Source: Plutella xylostella
Lineage: Eukaryota > Arthropoda > Insecta > Lepidoptera > Plutellidae
Reading direction: 5' to 3'
Length of the DNA: 64,000 nucleotides
NCBI RefSeq assembly: GCF_932276165.1
Contig: NC_063994.1
Span: 5,828,001-5,892,000 of the forward strand
The notes beneath the pieces are model-generated. The model ran no database searches. It saw only the letters and a list, made by a program, of their open reading frames with translations, and was not told where the DNA came from. A program made the position numbers and the translations under genes. Each line of letters starts with the position of its first letter. Position 1 is the first letter of the stretch. This document shows, piece by piece, positions 20,361 to 31,232 of this stretch.

Positions 20361-22149
20361 CCCCCAATACAGTGAACATTATACATAATAAATTTATATA
20401 ATATGGGTGTATACCTTGTCAATTTTATACTATTTGTTTTTATACCTCATATTACTTACCCAAGTTTCTCGCTTCAGTCGCGCGTGATCTCTCGTTGCGG
20501 AAACACCTTTGCTGGCTATCCCGCGCTAACTACGGTTTTCCACCTACGAAAATCTATTTCTACTTTCGTTCCTATGTCGAATAAACTTAACCATGGAGGG
20601 TGTTAGAACCCCATAATGTTCTAGTGACATAAGTGAAGAGATAGATCGTTTTTTATCGATCGTTGAGCAACGACAATCGGCAGATAATCATGACCCGCCC
20701 GCCGCGGGAGAAGCGTCCGAGGCCCGATAGCGACGTGATGAAGATGAAGCGATTACAACAGCCGACATTTATCAACTCCCAGTCGCAGAATCAAGATAGT
20801 ACAGAACCCTTGCGTAATGAAGTTTGATTGACCTCAAAACAAATATAACCCAAAAAAATTGGGATGGCAAAATTTTTGAAGTCAATTAATTTAGAAAATA
20901 TATATGGGGAATTATAAAACGAGCGAACAAAAAAAAACTTTGCGACTGATGATGACATACTGTTTTAATAACTTGAGCGTAAGCGAAAAATTAACTAAAC
21001 TGACGACGAATATTGATTTATAATAAAATCCAGAACGAGCTTACAAAAAGTGGATTGTGATAAATCCATTTCAGATATGAAAATAAGTGAGCGACTGGAA
21101 ATACAGAGAGGGCAACTTCAATATTAAGATATAGGTATTCGATTTTTCTAAGTGAGGTTATACTTAGCGAACTACTAAAAAGTTCACTTTGAGCAAAGAT
21201 TTTATGCTGCTTTATTAATGATTATTGGTAACTGATATTATATTGGAGGGCCTTACAAGATACTGATTTTGTTTGAAAACCAAGAAGATGCCGATAAGTT
21301 GATTGCTTGCGATAAACTAGAAGAGTTAGATTAAAATAAATAAAATAAAATGAAAAAGCCTTTATTTCTACTACTTATAACTTTAAAGGTGTACATGCAT
21401 AGAATATTATATGTACTTAAAATTCAAATAATTTTACTATACATCGAGGTCCTTTTGTACTAAAATGGCAATAACTTTTTTCTTAATTAAAACATAGCAA
21501 CAGTTGATAACATTTTGAAAACTGAATTGATTGAGCAATTTTTTTAAATAAGGTGCCAGAATTCCGTGGTATATTTTGTACAGTATGTAGAGTCGTTGCT
21601 TATATAAAAATATTATTACCTTTTATGACTTAGAAAACCGAGTTTTTTAACATACAGCATTACACGTTATTTTTCTTGGGCTGTGATCAATAGCAGGACT
21701 ATGACGGAACATCAAAGAAAACCTAACAATATGGAATTTTGTACCGGCGTCACGCAAAATACAGATCCAAGGTGTCGATTCAGCAAATTTATATAAGTGT
21801 CAATATCTCGAAAACTATCGACTTTTTTTACTAAGGTCATAAGACGATATTCTGGCCACTCCTGAGCTGGCCCTTCAAGGACTAACGTTAACTTTTGGGA
21901 CACCCTGTATAAACGACACCGCAAACTCGTCATTTCGCGAATTTCCAAAACTTGTTTAGAATTACAAAAGTTGTTTAGAATGACCCCCTGGGTCACCCAC
22001 TTTCGGCTTAGGATACCGGAAGGTATATTTAAAAAAGGGACATTTTGGGATATGGACATTTTAGGGACCCTTTGACATTTTGAGAAAGTTACATTTTGGG
22101 AAAATGACGTTATGGACCGGTTCCGACCTGCTCTATTAACGTGGAGTTT
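20361..22149. other. Unassigned; possible gag-like remnants
   Basis: A short frame at 20630-20800 (SEEIDRFLSIVEQRQS, then ITTADIYQLP) is acidic and could be the start of a retroelement or DNA-binding protein, but I recognise no domain. At 21890-21915 TTTTGGGACACCCTGTATA is a transposon-terminus-like string. At 22025-22115 the word ACATTTTGGGA recurs three or four times. Confidence 0.3.
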
Positions 22150-22690
22150 ACAACTTGCGAAGAGGAACAATTGAGCTCTCTACTTAATAAATACGAAGAT
22201 GTTTTCAAAGATAAACGTAGTCCAGCAAATTATGTTGAACATCGTATTGAAATTGAAACAATGAACCGAGGGCCTATCTGTTCCACCGTATCGATTATCA
22301 CCACCTAAGAAGGAGATTTTGCGTAAAGAAAAAGAAATGTAAGAACAGGGTGTGATAGAGCCATGCACCACTCCTTGGGCTGCACTAGTGGTTTTGATTC
22401 CTAAATCCGACAATGGTATTAGAGTATGCGTTGATTGTCGACATAACTATCCCAGACTCTTACCCCATTCCAAGACTGGATGATTTTCCCCATGAAGTCT
22501 AACTGGCTCTATATATGTCTGCTCTAGATATAAAGCTGGCTACTGGCAAGTTAAAGTCCGAAAAGAAGACCGGGAGAAGACTGGCTTCATAACCTCCTTC
22601 GGAATTTACATTTCCATCGTATCCAATTGGATTACGGAATGTGCCGGCTACTTTCCAAAGTTTAAAAGATTGATTAAGTCAAAGTCTAAG
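22150..22690 (+). pseudogene. Ty3/gypsy reverse transcriptase relic
   Basis: In shifting frames one reads EEQLSSLLNKYEDVFKD, then EQGVIEPCTTPWAALVVLIPKS, GIRVCVDCR, a degraded SRYKAGYWQVKV and EKTGFITSFGIY. This is the order of gypsy reverse transcriptase blocks from the connection to protease up to the region before YxDD. Several frameshifts and stops. It belongs to a different lineage from the intact gypsy at 4320. Confidence 0.8.
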
Positions 22691-22734
22691 AAATTACCTC
22701 CAGGGATACCCCTGGAGATACCTTCTACATAAAC

Positions 22735-23090
22735 ACCCAGGCTGTTGTTGATGCCGAACTCCGAATAAGAGATATAGTTGCAAGGTCGCCGGGCTCAGTG
22801 CATGACAGTACTATATTTATCAACAGCAGGGTGAAAGATGTTATGCCCTAAAAAATACCTGTTAACACCACTGCCGGACCCCCAGACTGCAGCTAAGAGA
22901 ATCTACAATAAGAGCCAAATAAGATCAAGGAATGTGGTGGAAAGAGCATTTGGAGTGGAGAAAGCTTCCCCGCATAGGCTCACAATTAATGGTGGCTTTA
23001 AAAAATGTACAGCCTATCATTGTAAGCAGTGCAAAATTGCATAATATAGCATAGAAAAGAGGGAATATCTGCCAAAAGACTAATCTGAGC
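22735..23090 (+). pseudogene. Harbinger transposase catalytic fragment
   Basis: VVDAELRIRDIVARSPGSVHDSTIF covers the first catalytic region; after an internal deletion, LPDPQTAAKRIYNKSQIRSR and NVVERAFGVEK cover the region with the last catalytic Glu (VERAFG). The end reads EKREYLPKD. Several frame breaks. A second, related fragment is at 23565-24036. Confidence 0.8.
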
Positions 23091-23564
23091 CATTAAATAT
23101 CTGCCAAAAGACTGATGATGGACATGTATAATCTTGCAACTCGTGTATTAAGTGAGCGTCATACAGCTAAATAATAATAATAATGTCCTCCTAGCCGAAT
23201 TTCGACCACGGCGGCCAATCTCAATTGAGATACAGCTAAATACATATCGGAAAACCTGCTAGATATTTTGAGAATATAGGGCAAGAAAGGTAAATATTTT
23301 GTATATAAACTTATAACTTCTTGTGGCATAATGGATATGGTCGCAAGGTCCAGTCCAATCCTGGCATGTGCCAATGTTTTTTTTTTCAACTAACATGTGA
23401 GGAAACCTGCACATTTAGATGTGTACCCTAAGTGGATTGCACTACAGAGTTACAAAATATGTACACGTACAGTGAAAAGTGGGTGACAGTCTGACTATCC
23501 CCTCTGGGATTATAGTCATGAGTATATATGTTTATGTAATGGATAAGCATTAATAAGGTTCATG
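23091..23564. other. Unassigned; contains a possible SINE-like stretch
   Basis: At 23335-23385 GGTCGCAAGGTCCAGTCCAATCC resembles a degenerate tRNA-type B box followed by a T run. CTAGCCGAATTTCGACC (23190) also recurs in other Lepidoptera repeats from memory. Neither is secure. Confidence 0.25.
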
Positions 23565-24036
23565 TTTTAGGTCTTAATTGCGCTTGGCTTTTTTGCTGCT
23601 GGGTCATACCAGAGAGGAGTCGGGCAAGTTGCTACACACGGTGTGTCCCAGTCCACTGTGTCGAGGGCTATAGCTGAAGTGACGGATGCACTTAACCATC
23701 CTCAAATATTAACTAAATATATTGTGTTTCCTAGAAAACCAGAAGCTAGAAACACACTGTAAACTGCTGCTGCCATATGAGAGACCGTGGATATGCCCTA
23801 AAAAAATATCTGTTACCACTGCCGGATCCCCAGACTGCAGCTAAGAGAATCTACAATAAGAGCCAAATAAGATCAAGGAATGTGGTGGAAAGAGCATTTG
23901 GAGTGTGGAAGAGAAGGTTAACCTGCACAGGCTCACAATTAATGGTGGCTTTAAAAAATGTACAGCCTATCATTGTAAGCTCTGCAATATTGCATAATAT
24001 ATGCATAGAAAAGAGGGAATATCTGCCAAAAGACTA
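23565..24036 (+). pseudogene. Harbinger transposase fragment, second copy
   Basis: LIALGFFAAGSYQRGVGQ and VSQSTVSRAIAEVTDAL give the DNA-binding helices before the catalytic core; after a deletion the frame 23777-24037 gives YLLPLPDPQTAAKRIYNKSQ, NVVERAFGVWKRR and SSAILHNICIEKREYLPKD. The C-terminal part is almost the same as 22840-23090, so both come from one family. Non-functional. Confidence 0.82.
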
Positions 24037-24068
24037 ATCTGAGCCATTAAATATCTGCCAAAAGACTG

Positions 24069-24545
24069 ATGAGCCCAATAATGTTATGGCGAGAGTGCAC
24101 GATGGACAACTGTTTAGCTTTTGCGGAACGACATGGACTTATACCGCAACAGAAGATCTGCCGAACACACCCATGGGGTCCCATGAAATTGTCAAAGAGT
24201 AGTTTTGTATGGGGTCTTGGGTATGCAATACGAGGACCTATAACGGCAAAAAAAAACTATTACGGGCGAAAAGGTATTTTTTTGAAAATGCGAAAATTGA
24301 CATTAGGCATGTATTTTATCTAATGTATGCACATAAATTTTCATATAACATGGCCATGATCCAAGACCCCCTTAAAGAAGAGAGAGGCAGTGTGTTGTCC
24401 ACCGCTACAATTACCGATTGGTATAATTACTGCCGATAGTGCATAGTATTGTACCAAATTGCTCGCCAAGATACAGTGGTCAAAATCGGTGGACCAGGGA
24501 AGGTGGTTTAAATTGGTGAATCGAAATTTGGAAAAAGAAAATAAA
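24069..24545 (+). pseudogene. Merlin transposase relic, N-terminal half
   Basis: WRECTMDNCLAFAERHGLIP, then AHKFSYNMAMIQDPLKEERG, STATITDWYNYCR and KIGGPGKVV(stop)IGESKFGKRK match the Merlin protein at 29930-30410 of this window, ending at the first catalytic Asp (here changed to Gly: IGESKFG for IDESKFG). Frameshifts at about 24215 and a stop at 24438 and 24510. Confidence 0.85.
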
Positions 24546-24606
24546 ACTCCACAATTACAAGTATTGGTTTAAATAACATAATGAAAGTATACGTCATTCT
24601 TCTTGT

Positions 24607-24900
24607 GAAATGGGACCCAAACATCTTTTCAACCTGATGCAGTACTCGAGATGCTTATCAGAGGAAATTAAGTACGTCGTAGATCCCGTGATACAACGAA
24701 ATGCATTCTTTGCTCACCCCGAAAATCTTTTGTCAGTCATGATAACAGACGACAGAGAATTTGCGAGGGAATTGGCTCTGAGGCGTATACGCCTTTAAAT
24801 ACGCCTCGAGCCTCGAATCGCCCAGTAAAATAAACAATTTCAAAATACCGCAATTACACCTCAGTGCGAGCGATTACATTGAAATAATTAATTGGAACGA
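24607..24900 (+). pseudogene. Unassigned transposase-like protein end
   Basis: The frame reads GPKHLFNLMQYSRCLSEEIK, YVVDPVIQRNAFFAHPENLL and DDREFARELALRRI, and (after a small gap) KINNFKIPQLNLSASDYIEI. I have seen this combination in repetitive insect proteins of unknown superfamily; it is not a known host domain to me. The end fragment alone recurs at 13171 and 15505. Confidence 0.5.
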
Positions 24901-25578
24901 ATGATCAGTGGTTTGGCCGTGTGCATTAGATTTTTGGCGCTATTTGGTTTGATTTCGAATAGTATCCTTTTCCCTTTCTCCCATACCTAATCTGCATATT
25001 CCCATCCTACTCCCCTGCACGCCCGTTTGCACGAGGCGTCTGTAGCCCGGCTCAACCAATGAGCGCGCTGGATTGGCAACCCCTGCCGCCCGCGCACACC
25101 ACCGCGAACCACGGGCGCAAGAGTCCACGTGCGGCCAGTTGCACTTTTGACCTCCCACCCGCCGCGTGTGTCGCGCTACCCCGCTAAAGCCAACAAGGGA
25201 GAAGGGACTCAATTTAAACCGCAATTAACCGCCACCGCCCGTCGCCCCGCTTGTAAAACCCGCTTGGACAAGTTTAGTGTTCGTGTGCTGAAGAATTGTG
25301 ATCATGAACCCCCACTAAAGCATATGCAGGAGTTGAACTGAACGCCTACCCACGTGCCTGTAAGTCCCACCCATCCCCTATTAAATTTGTAATCTAGCCT
25401 CAGGCTCCGGGAATCTTTGCACGCGCCGCCACCTGTCCCCCTTGTAGGCCTTTTTTTTAAATAATTAGATACAGTCCACTTAATAACCAGCCCTAGATTG
25501 ATATATTAGACCGCACACCAACCAATCAGTGACTTCACATCATATGTTTAATCACAGGATATCAGACTCAACTTTGCT
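24815..25578 (+). repeat. Repeat unit, copy B
   Basis: Second copy of 13171-13920. It includes the 614 bp insertion described next. Because both copies share the same insertion point and flanks, they descend from one filled ancestor. Confidence 0.9.
24911..25524. mobile_element. 600 bp non-autonomous insertion, copy B
   Basis: Bounded by ATCAGTG at 24904-24910 and 25525-25531. The sequence equals 13267-13866 apart from a few changes and about 14 extra bases near 25254. Confidence 0.8.
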
Positions 25579-25649
25579 GCAAATGTTGCATTTCTAATAA
25601 TGGGTCCCCGAGACGACCAAGTCTGCTTGACGGGACTTGACGGGACTTA
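25579..25649. other. Short unassigned spacer
   Basis: Contains a local duplication (TTGACGGGAC twice near 25628-25646). Nothing else seen. Confidence 0.3.
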
Positions 25650-26010
25650 TTGTTAATATGTCTAATAATCTCTGTACAGAGATTTCCCTGCATTGTGGAA
25701 AATTAAAAAAAGGAATATGCGGACAAGAACAAAAGGTCGCTTGCTTTATCTAGTATCGTAAAAGCACTTCAAGCATATAAACCGAACTACACGGAAGATT
25801 TATTAAAGAAAAAAATAAATGCATTACGAACTAACGTCAATAAAGAAAAAAGAAGGATTGAACTAGCACAACGGCGCGTCTCCGGACGTTCGATGTACCG
25901 AAACCTTCACTCTTCTATTACAATGATATTATATTATTTCTGTCAGACCAAATGTGTATAAGTGATACAGAAAGCAGTTTAAGCAGTGAGGTTGAACATT
26001 TTTTATTTAC
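25650..26010 (+). pseudogene. MADF domain exon relic
   Basis: NLYRDFPALWKIK is followed, after a frameshift, by NKRSLALSSIVKALQAYKPN and KKKINALRTNVNKEKRRIEL, then RVSGRS and PSLFYYNDIILFLSDQM in another frame. This is the typical order of a MADF domain (short aromatic N-terminal helix, LRTxxxKExK helix, WxYYxxLxFL helix). It would be the first exon of a Harbinger-linked MADF gene. Two or more frameshifts. Confidence 0.75.
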
Positions 26011-26269
26011 AATACAAAGATAGGTACATTTTACTTTGGGTACAAATTAAATCGTCACCAAAAAAAATTTTCTACACCAATATTAAGAACCACTAAAATA
26101 AGGACCATAATTATATATATTTAAGAATTTTGTAAAAGCTACATTATGTAGTAAAGCTTATTATAGTATAAATGATTATTTAAACGACAAAAACGCGTGG
26201 CCTTGTCCGCTCCAGCTAATGATATTGGAAAAATGAAATGGATAAACTTGAGTGCGAGAGTGAGAGCGA
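26011..26269. other. Unassigned AT-rich spacer
   Basis: No recognisable signal. Confidence 0.3.
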
Positions 26270-26752
26270 GAGTGCGGCACGGTGGACAACTGTCTAGCGT
26301 TTGAGGAACTAGAACTCATGCCGCAGCAGAAGATCTACCGAACACACCGGACACCCTTAAAGGAGAAAGAGGCAGTGTGCTGTCCACCGCTACAATGGCC
26401 GACTGGTATAATTACTGCCGAGAGTGCATTGTAATTTACCAAATTCTAAATCGAATGTAAATTTTGAAAAAGAAAATACAATGTAGGTAATAAATTAATT
26501 CTACCTTATTAAGCTACAGTTGGTACAGTAATACCTATGTTCTAACAAATAAATTTGTCACAAATTATTTCTAAGAAATAAAATTGACACATTGAGGGAC
26601 ATTGGGTGATTGGCTTTTTAGAAGACGGGTCCGAGGATTTAAGACTGGAGGTGTGCCCGGACAATGTAAGGTCTGCTGAGGTGTTGGTGCCCGTTATACA
26701 AAAGCATGTTGAAGTGGGCACCACAATACACACTGACTGCTGGAAAGCCTAT
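26270..26752 (+). pseudogene. Merlin transposase relic with internal deletions
   Basis: Pieces of the N-terminal half (DNCLAFEELELMPQQKI, STATMADWYNYCRECI) are joined across deletions to HIEGHWVIGFLEDGSEDLRL, EVCPDNVRSAEVLVPVIQKH and GTTIHTDCWKAYE, which contains the second catalytic Asp. The last catalytic region is absent; sequence after 26752 is foreign. It matches 30520-30690 closely. Confidence 0.85.
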
Positions 26753-27139
26753 GAAGTCGTAGGCCGCGCTCGCACGACTGTCATTTTGTCCCCTATCAAG
26801 GCCTACGACTGTCGTCGGCCGCAAATCGTTCATATCGTTCTGCGAAAACCTAAAAACAAAATATCTCCTCAAGAGAGAGACTCAGCTTGTATTCGTGCTG
26901 AAACATACCGCACTGGAGGAGGAACAAGTACCGCTGTACCACTCACAGACACTGAGCTTATACTTAAAGACATGATTTTGTTGTCTGTGATAGCATGAAG
27001 AGTGACTTTGATTCCGACCATGTGGTAACTGTTGGTAAGAGAAAATTGTATTCATGTATCATATAATAATATGTATCTGCATTTTCAACTGCATTGCAAT
27101 TATTTTATTTCATCTCACATTATGGTTTAATTGCAGTTT
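26753..27139. other. Unassigned
   Basis: Includes the rest of an open frame (to 26998) that is not Merlin and matches no family I know, and a possible splice donor (GTAAGAG near 27035). Confidence 0.3.
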
Positions 27140-27475
27140 CTACACAGCCGGACGTACTAAATTATTATGCCACAGAGGAAATAAATGTAATAACACTGAA
27201 AACATTACAAGTAGGAAACTAACATAAAAGACAACTACGTGATATACACGAAAAAGAAATCTGGAGCTGGTGCAAACAAATTGAAAGAATACCATTTGTT
27301 TAAACAGCAAATGTTTTTTTTTAAAACGCACCTTATCTAACTGACAGTAGTATATTAGAAGAAGAGTCTGAAGATTCAAAGGCATGTGAAAATACAAGGT
27401 CTCGTTACCAACCCCATACTACAACTTTGCGTGAAAGAAAATACTATGAAGATGATATTGAGAATAAAATTCTCC
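27140..27475 (+). pseudogene. MADF gene relic, second exon type
   Basis: KKSGAGANKLKEYHLFKQQM and FFFK are the end of a MADF domain, comparable with SGSGSKNIKEYHLYKQL at 14240. A linker with ENTRSRYQPHTTTLRERKYY and DDIENKIL follows, comparable to the segment before BESS in the 14158 gene. BESS itself is replaced by a mariner relic. Confidence 0.7.
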
Positions 27476-27477
27476 AT

Positions 27478-27800
27478 TTTACCGTTGGCCTCCACGAAGT
27501 CCCGATTTAACCCCTATGGACTTTTTCCTGTCGGGTTACGTCAAATTTAAAGTTTAAGGCAACAAACCGACTTCCCAAACACAATTAAAAGAAAATCCGT
27601 CATGAAATCGCATCCATCACGGAGAATACCTGCCAAGCCGTCATAGGAAATTTTAGTGCTCAATTAAATGAATGCCGTGAATGCAACGGTTAACATTTTG
27701 ATGGTGTAATTAATTTATTTCTTTTATATATAATAAACATTTGTTCAATTAACTCCTTACTTTTTTATCGATTTTTTTAATGTGAACTTTCTTTTGAGAC
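27478..27800 (+). pseudogene. Mariner-like transposase C-terminal relic
   Basis: WPPRSPDLTPMDFFLSGYVK is the block with the last catalytic residue of insect mariner-like transposases, followed by about 60 decayed codons. The relic ends in TTTCTTTTGAGACACCTTGTATA (27787-27809), which looks like a terminal repeat. Confidence 0.75.
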
Positions 27801-28140
27801 ACCTTGTATATTTTATTCATTTCAGGTCCTGTGTGCATTACCTTTTTAAGTCACAGGTTCATATCAGAGGGCTGTCGGGATGGGAAAATACATCAAGCAG
27901 TCAGCGATAAGCAATTATGTGACTGAAGATATAAATATATTGACTTGCCCTGACATTGTCAACTGTCACATCAATTTTCCATCTACAACTCAAGAGAACA
28001 CAGAAACTCTTGGCTCTGTCACTCCAAACGGATATAAATTGCTGCACAATATGCCTGCCTAGCAGGTGGACTCATGGAAAATTTAAACATATTTAACTTA
28101 CACCAGAAGTAGGTATCACGTCCATCGTGTTTTTATTAAC
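27801..28140. other. Unassigned
   Basis: Holds a 60-codon open frame (27880-28062) without family features. I see nothing else. Confidence 0.3.
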
Positions 28141-28154
28141 ACACACAACACTTT

Positions 28155-28302
28155 GATGGCAGGCCGCATTCCAGGTCGAGAAGGCAGGCGTGAAGGTATC
28201 CCAATAGTTGATCCGGGCCGTCGAAACCTCGTATTGGACGAAGTAGCTGAGCACCCTTCAACAAGTACAAGAATAATGGCTCGCTATTTGAACATCCTAT
28301 AT
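28155..28302 (+). pseudogene. Mariner-like transposase, N-terminal piece
   Basis: The frame GRRNLVLDEVAEHPSTSTRI, MARYLNIL is the first helix-turn-helix of a mariner-like transposase. It breaks at 28302 where a LINE fragment is inserted and continues at 29057. Confidence 0.7.
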
Positions 28303-29056
28303 ACGGTTCATATTTGGCTTACGCAAATATGACCATGTTTCTGAGTTTCGCACCAAGCTCAAGTGGCTCCCCATTCGCCTCCGCCGGAATACCCACATCC
28401 TTTCTCTCTTGTATTCAATACTGTTTAATCCATCATACCCGGCTTATCTAAAAGAGCGCTTTCAGTTCCGGTACGAATCTCACAACCGCACACTGAGCTC
28501 TGCCCACAACTTACGCCTAAATATTCCTCCCCATTCCACAAAATTCTACAGTAACTCGTTTACTATACAGGCGATCAATTTGTGGAATGATCTCCCATTA
28601 GATATCCGTAAAGCACCATCATTGGCTTCATTTAAAAGAATGTTGAAGGAATACTTTCTTAGTATTTAACTCTTTTAACTTCCTGTTGTTGTCTTGTTTT
28701 CGGCGCTCTGACTTTGACTGATTATTTCAGACCTAAATATAGATATCCTATTAAATCTGATTATTATATTTATGTATATATCATTATTTTAGGTATACAA
28801 GTATAATTACATGTAAGTTTATAGATTTAGTTTGTAGGTACTTATATAATAACAAAACTTTATTTAATTTTTCCTTTAGAATTCTTTAGTACACTTGACC
28901 CCTCTTTGATCATAAATATCCTTCCACCCTAAGGTTGTCTTGAAAAAATCGCTTTAAGCGATAAGGCCGCCATTTTTGTACATATGTGTTAGTATTTAAG
29001 TTATGTAAGTTTATATCATGTGTGTGTGCAAATACAGAATATTCTATCTATCTATC
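28303..29056 (+). mobile_element. 5'-truncated LINE (CR1/Jockey-like) inserted in a mariner relic
   Basis: From 28308 the frame reads GLRKYDHVSEFRTKLKWLPI and ends at 28669 with FTIQAINLWNDLPLDIRKAP, SLASFKRMLKEYF: the C-terminal tail of LINE reverse transcriptases (LWNxLPxxIR is diagnostic). About 380 bp of 3' untranslated sequence follows and ends in a TATC-type simple repeat (29040-29056). 5' truncation is the normal result of incomplete target-primed reverse transcription. Confidence 0.8.
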
Positions 29057-29345
29057 CCCAGAACATCAATCCAAAGAATATTGAAAGTCGAAGGGTACCA
29101 TGCATATCACATTCAAAGGGTTCAAGCTCCAATGCCTGCTGATTACCATCAGAGAGTTAATTTTTGCCAGACTATGTTAAGGATGAAGAGAGACGACCCG
29201 AAATTTTTTGAAAAAGTTTTGTGGATGTGGACTGACGAGTCGCATTTTGAGCGCACAGGAATATTTAATATTCTGGACACCCACCACTGGGCAGTAGAGA
29301 ATCGAAATCGAAATCGCGCCATCGAAATGCCGCCGAGGTTCAATG
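29057..29345 (+). pseudogene. Mariner-like transposase, middle piece
   Basis: PRTSIQRILKVEGYHAYHIQ, RVQAPMPADYHQRVNFCQTM and EKVLWMWTDESHFERTGIFN, then LDTHHWAVEN. The first catalytic Asp lies in WTDESHF. It directly continues the N-terminal piece at 28155-28302. The catalytic C-terminal half is missing. Confidence 0.78.
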
Positions 29346-29754
29346 ATTTTTTTGATTTTCAAAACTTTTTCATAAATTATTACAATAAGCCTTAAGACTA
29401 ACTTATAACTAGGCAAAGAGAGGCGTTGACACTAAATTATGGTGCATTTTAAACAGGCAGCATACACCTTTTTAAAACATTACAGTGGGGAAAATTATAT
29501 CAATATAAATCTATGAATATATATGAACTATAATATAATTTATAATTTGGATAACTAATATAGGCTTGTATTGTTAAAATGACTACAAGTATTAGTTAAC
29601 TAGTGAGTGAGGGTAATTTGATAAAGAAATTAGAATATAGTTCTGTCCAGGCGGTTACGCGCCTTGGCTGTCGGAAAATGACTCGTATGGCACGGACCGG
29701 TATGACTTAAGCTGCGTACAGACCGGCCAAACGAACACCAACGAACGGGTTTCG
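29346..29754. other. Unassigned; probable 5' end of the Merlin element
   Basis: AT-rich up to about 29640. From 29710 GCTGCGTACAGACCGGCCAA could be the start of a terminal repeat, but I did not find its inverted partner. Confidence 0.3.
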
Positions 29755-30925
29755 TTGACCTTCGTTGCTTACAATCTGCCCTGTATTATGCAAAAGCCGC
29801 AACCTGGCCCGTCGAGGGAACCAAGAACTCCGTCTCCACCTCGTCGACGGTCTCTTGGCGACTTTGAAGACGGACCAATGGATGAGCGAATGAACATGAC
29901 TGCAGCTCATAATGCTAGCCATATGGAGCGTGTTTACTTTATGGCGTGAGTGCTGCACTATGGACCAATGTGTCGCATTCGCAGAGCAGCATGAGCTGAT
30001 TCCAAGTGAAAAGATGTGCAGGACCCACCGTACTCCTATGAAAATAACAAAAGGCACAAACCAGTCAGTGGGATCTTTTGTGTGCAGCAAAAGGACTTGC
30101 AAAGGCTCAAGGAGACAATCGAGAACAATGGGAACATTTTTTGAAGATATCAGAATAGACATGAGACATGTCTTTTATTTAATATTTGCCTTTGCACACA
30201 AGTTCTCATATGCAATGACTCAAATGCATGACCCACTCAAGGAAGAAAAAGGGACTGTGCTTTCTACAGGTACAATTTGCGACTGGTACAGTTACTGTAG
30301 AAAGTCTGTAGTACTGTACCAGCTCGCCATACAGGAGACGGTGGGCAAAATTGGTGGTCCCGGAAAAATTGTGCAGATAGACGAATCTAAATTTGGAAAA
30401 AGAAAATATAATAAAGGTAATTGTTATTTTATGCAAGTCTTCAATAATATTATTAGTTCTATTATTGTAACAGACTATTTCTTTTATATAAGTATTATAA
30501 AAAATCATTTTGTTGTTACAGGCCGACACATTGAAGGACACTGGGTGATTGGATTCATCGAAGACGGGTCCGAGGACTTAAGACTAGAGGTGTGCCCGGA
30601 CAACATAAGGTCAGCTGAGGTGTTGGTGCCCTTGATAAAAAAACATGTGGAAGAGGGCACCACAATCCACACTGACTACTGGAGAGCCTACGATTGCCTC
30701 AGCGACCACGGGTACATCCATAAGAAAGTGAACCACTCGGACCCGGAAAACCCGTTCATCGCACCAGATGGAACCCACACCCAGCGCATTGAGTCGCAGT
30801 GGAGAGCAGTCAAACGGTATTTCAGAAAAGACAACTATAATAATGTTCAACATTTTACAGACTCCATTGTAGAATACATGTGGAGAAGAAATAATTATAA
30901 GTATAAATACGACAATAAACACTAT
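29755..30925 (+). pseudogene. Merlin transposase, nearly intact, with one intron
   Basis: Homologous to IS1016/ISXO2-type transposases. The main frame starts within WRECCTMDQCVAFAEQHELI and continues with a Cys-containing N-terminal domain (KMCRTHRTPM, SFVCSKRTCKG), a helix-turn-helix region and the DDE core: Asp in VQIDESKFGKRK, Asp in TIHTDYWRAYD, Glu in HTQRIESQWRAVKRYF (38 residues between the last two by my count). An intron with GT/AG ends (30417-30521) splits KYNK from GRHIEGHW in register. The upstream frame MQKPQPGPSREPRTPSPPRR shifts near 29942, so either a frameshift or an unseen intron spoils the start. It is the best preserved of three Merlin copies. Confidence 0.88.
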
Positions 30926-31232
30926 TGAAATTTTTATTTATTATAAAAACTTTTACTTCTTTTTTTACTTTAGTTTATAACAATACTATTTTAGAAAGTA
31001 TTTAGCATTAAACTGTTACTAAAACAGTATAAATTGGCTATGGCACCGATTTGTAAAAAATATTTACTTGCAAAACTGAGAAAAAACAATACCTCCACTC
31101 CAATGTTAATATTGACAGTATGACAGTAGGCGCAACGTTTTTTTTTCCTCAGGTGAGTGGGCGTTGTTGTTTTTTAAAAGTAAAAGTGTTTTTGTGTTTT
31201 TATTTCCAATTTATTTCATCGTTTTGGCAATG
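30926..31232. other. Unassigned AT-rich spacer
   Basis: Probably includes the 3' end of the Merlin element and the 5' region of the next gene. No terminal repeat identified. Confidence 0.3.

Noticed and set aside
22180..22413. Minus-strand 77-codon frame
   Set aside because: It is antisense to the gypsy reverse transcriptase relic, which has clear motifs on the plus strand.
23335..23385. tRNA gene or tRNA-derived SINE
   Set aside because: Only a weak B-box-like word is seen; no A box at the right distance and no cloverleaf could be drawn.
29755..29949. Proline-rich 64-codon frame upstream of Merlin as a separate gene
   Set aside because: It ends exactly where the Merlin frame begins in another phase, so it is better seen as the N-terminus of the same protein with a frameshift or intron.
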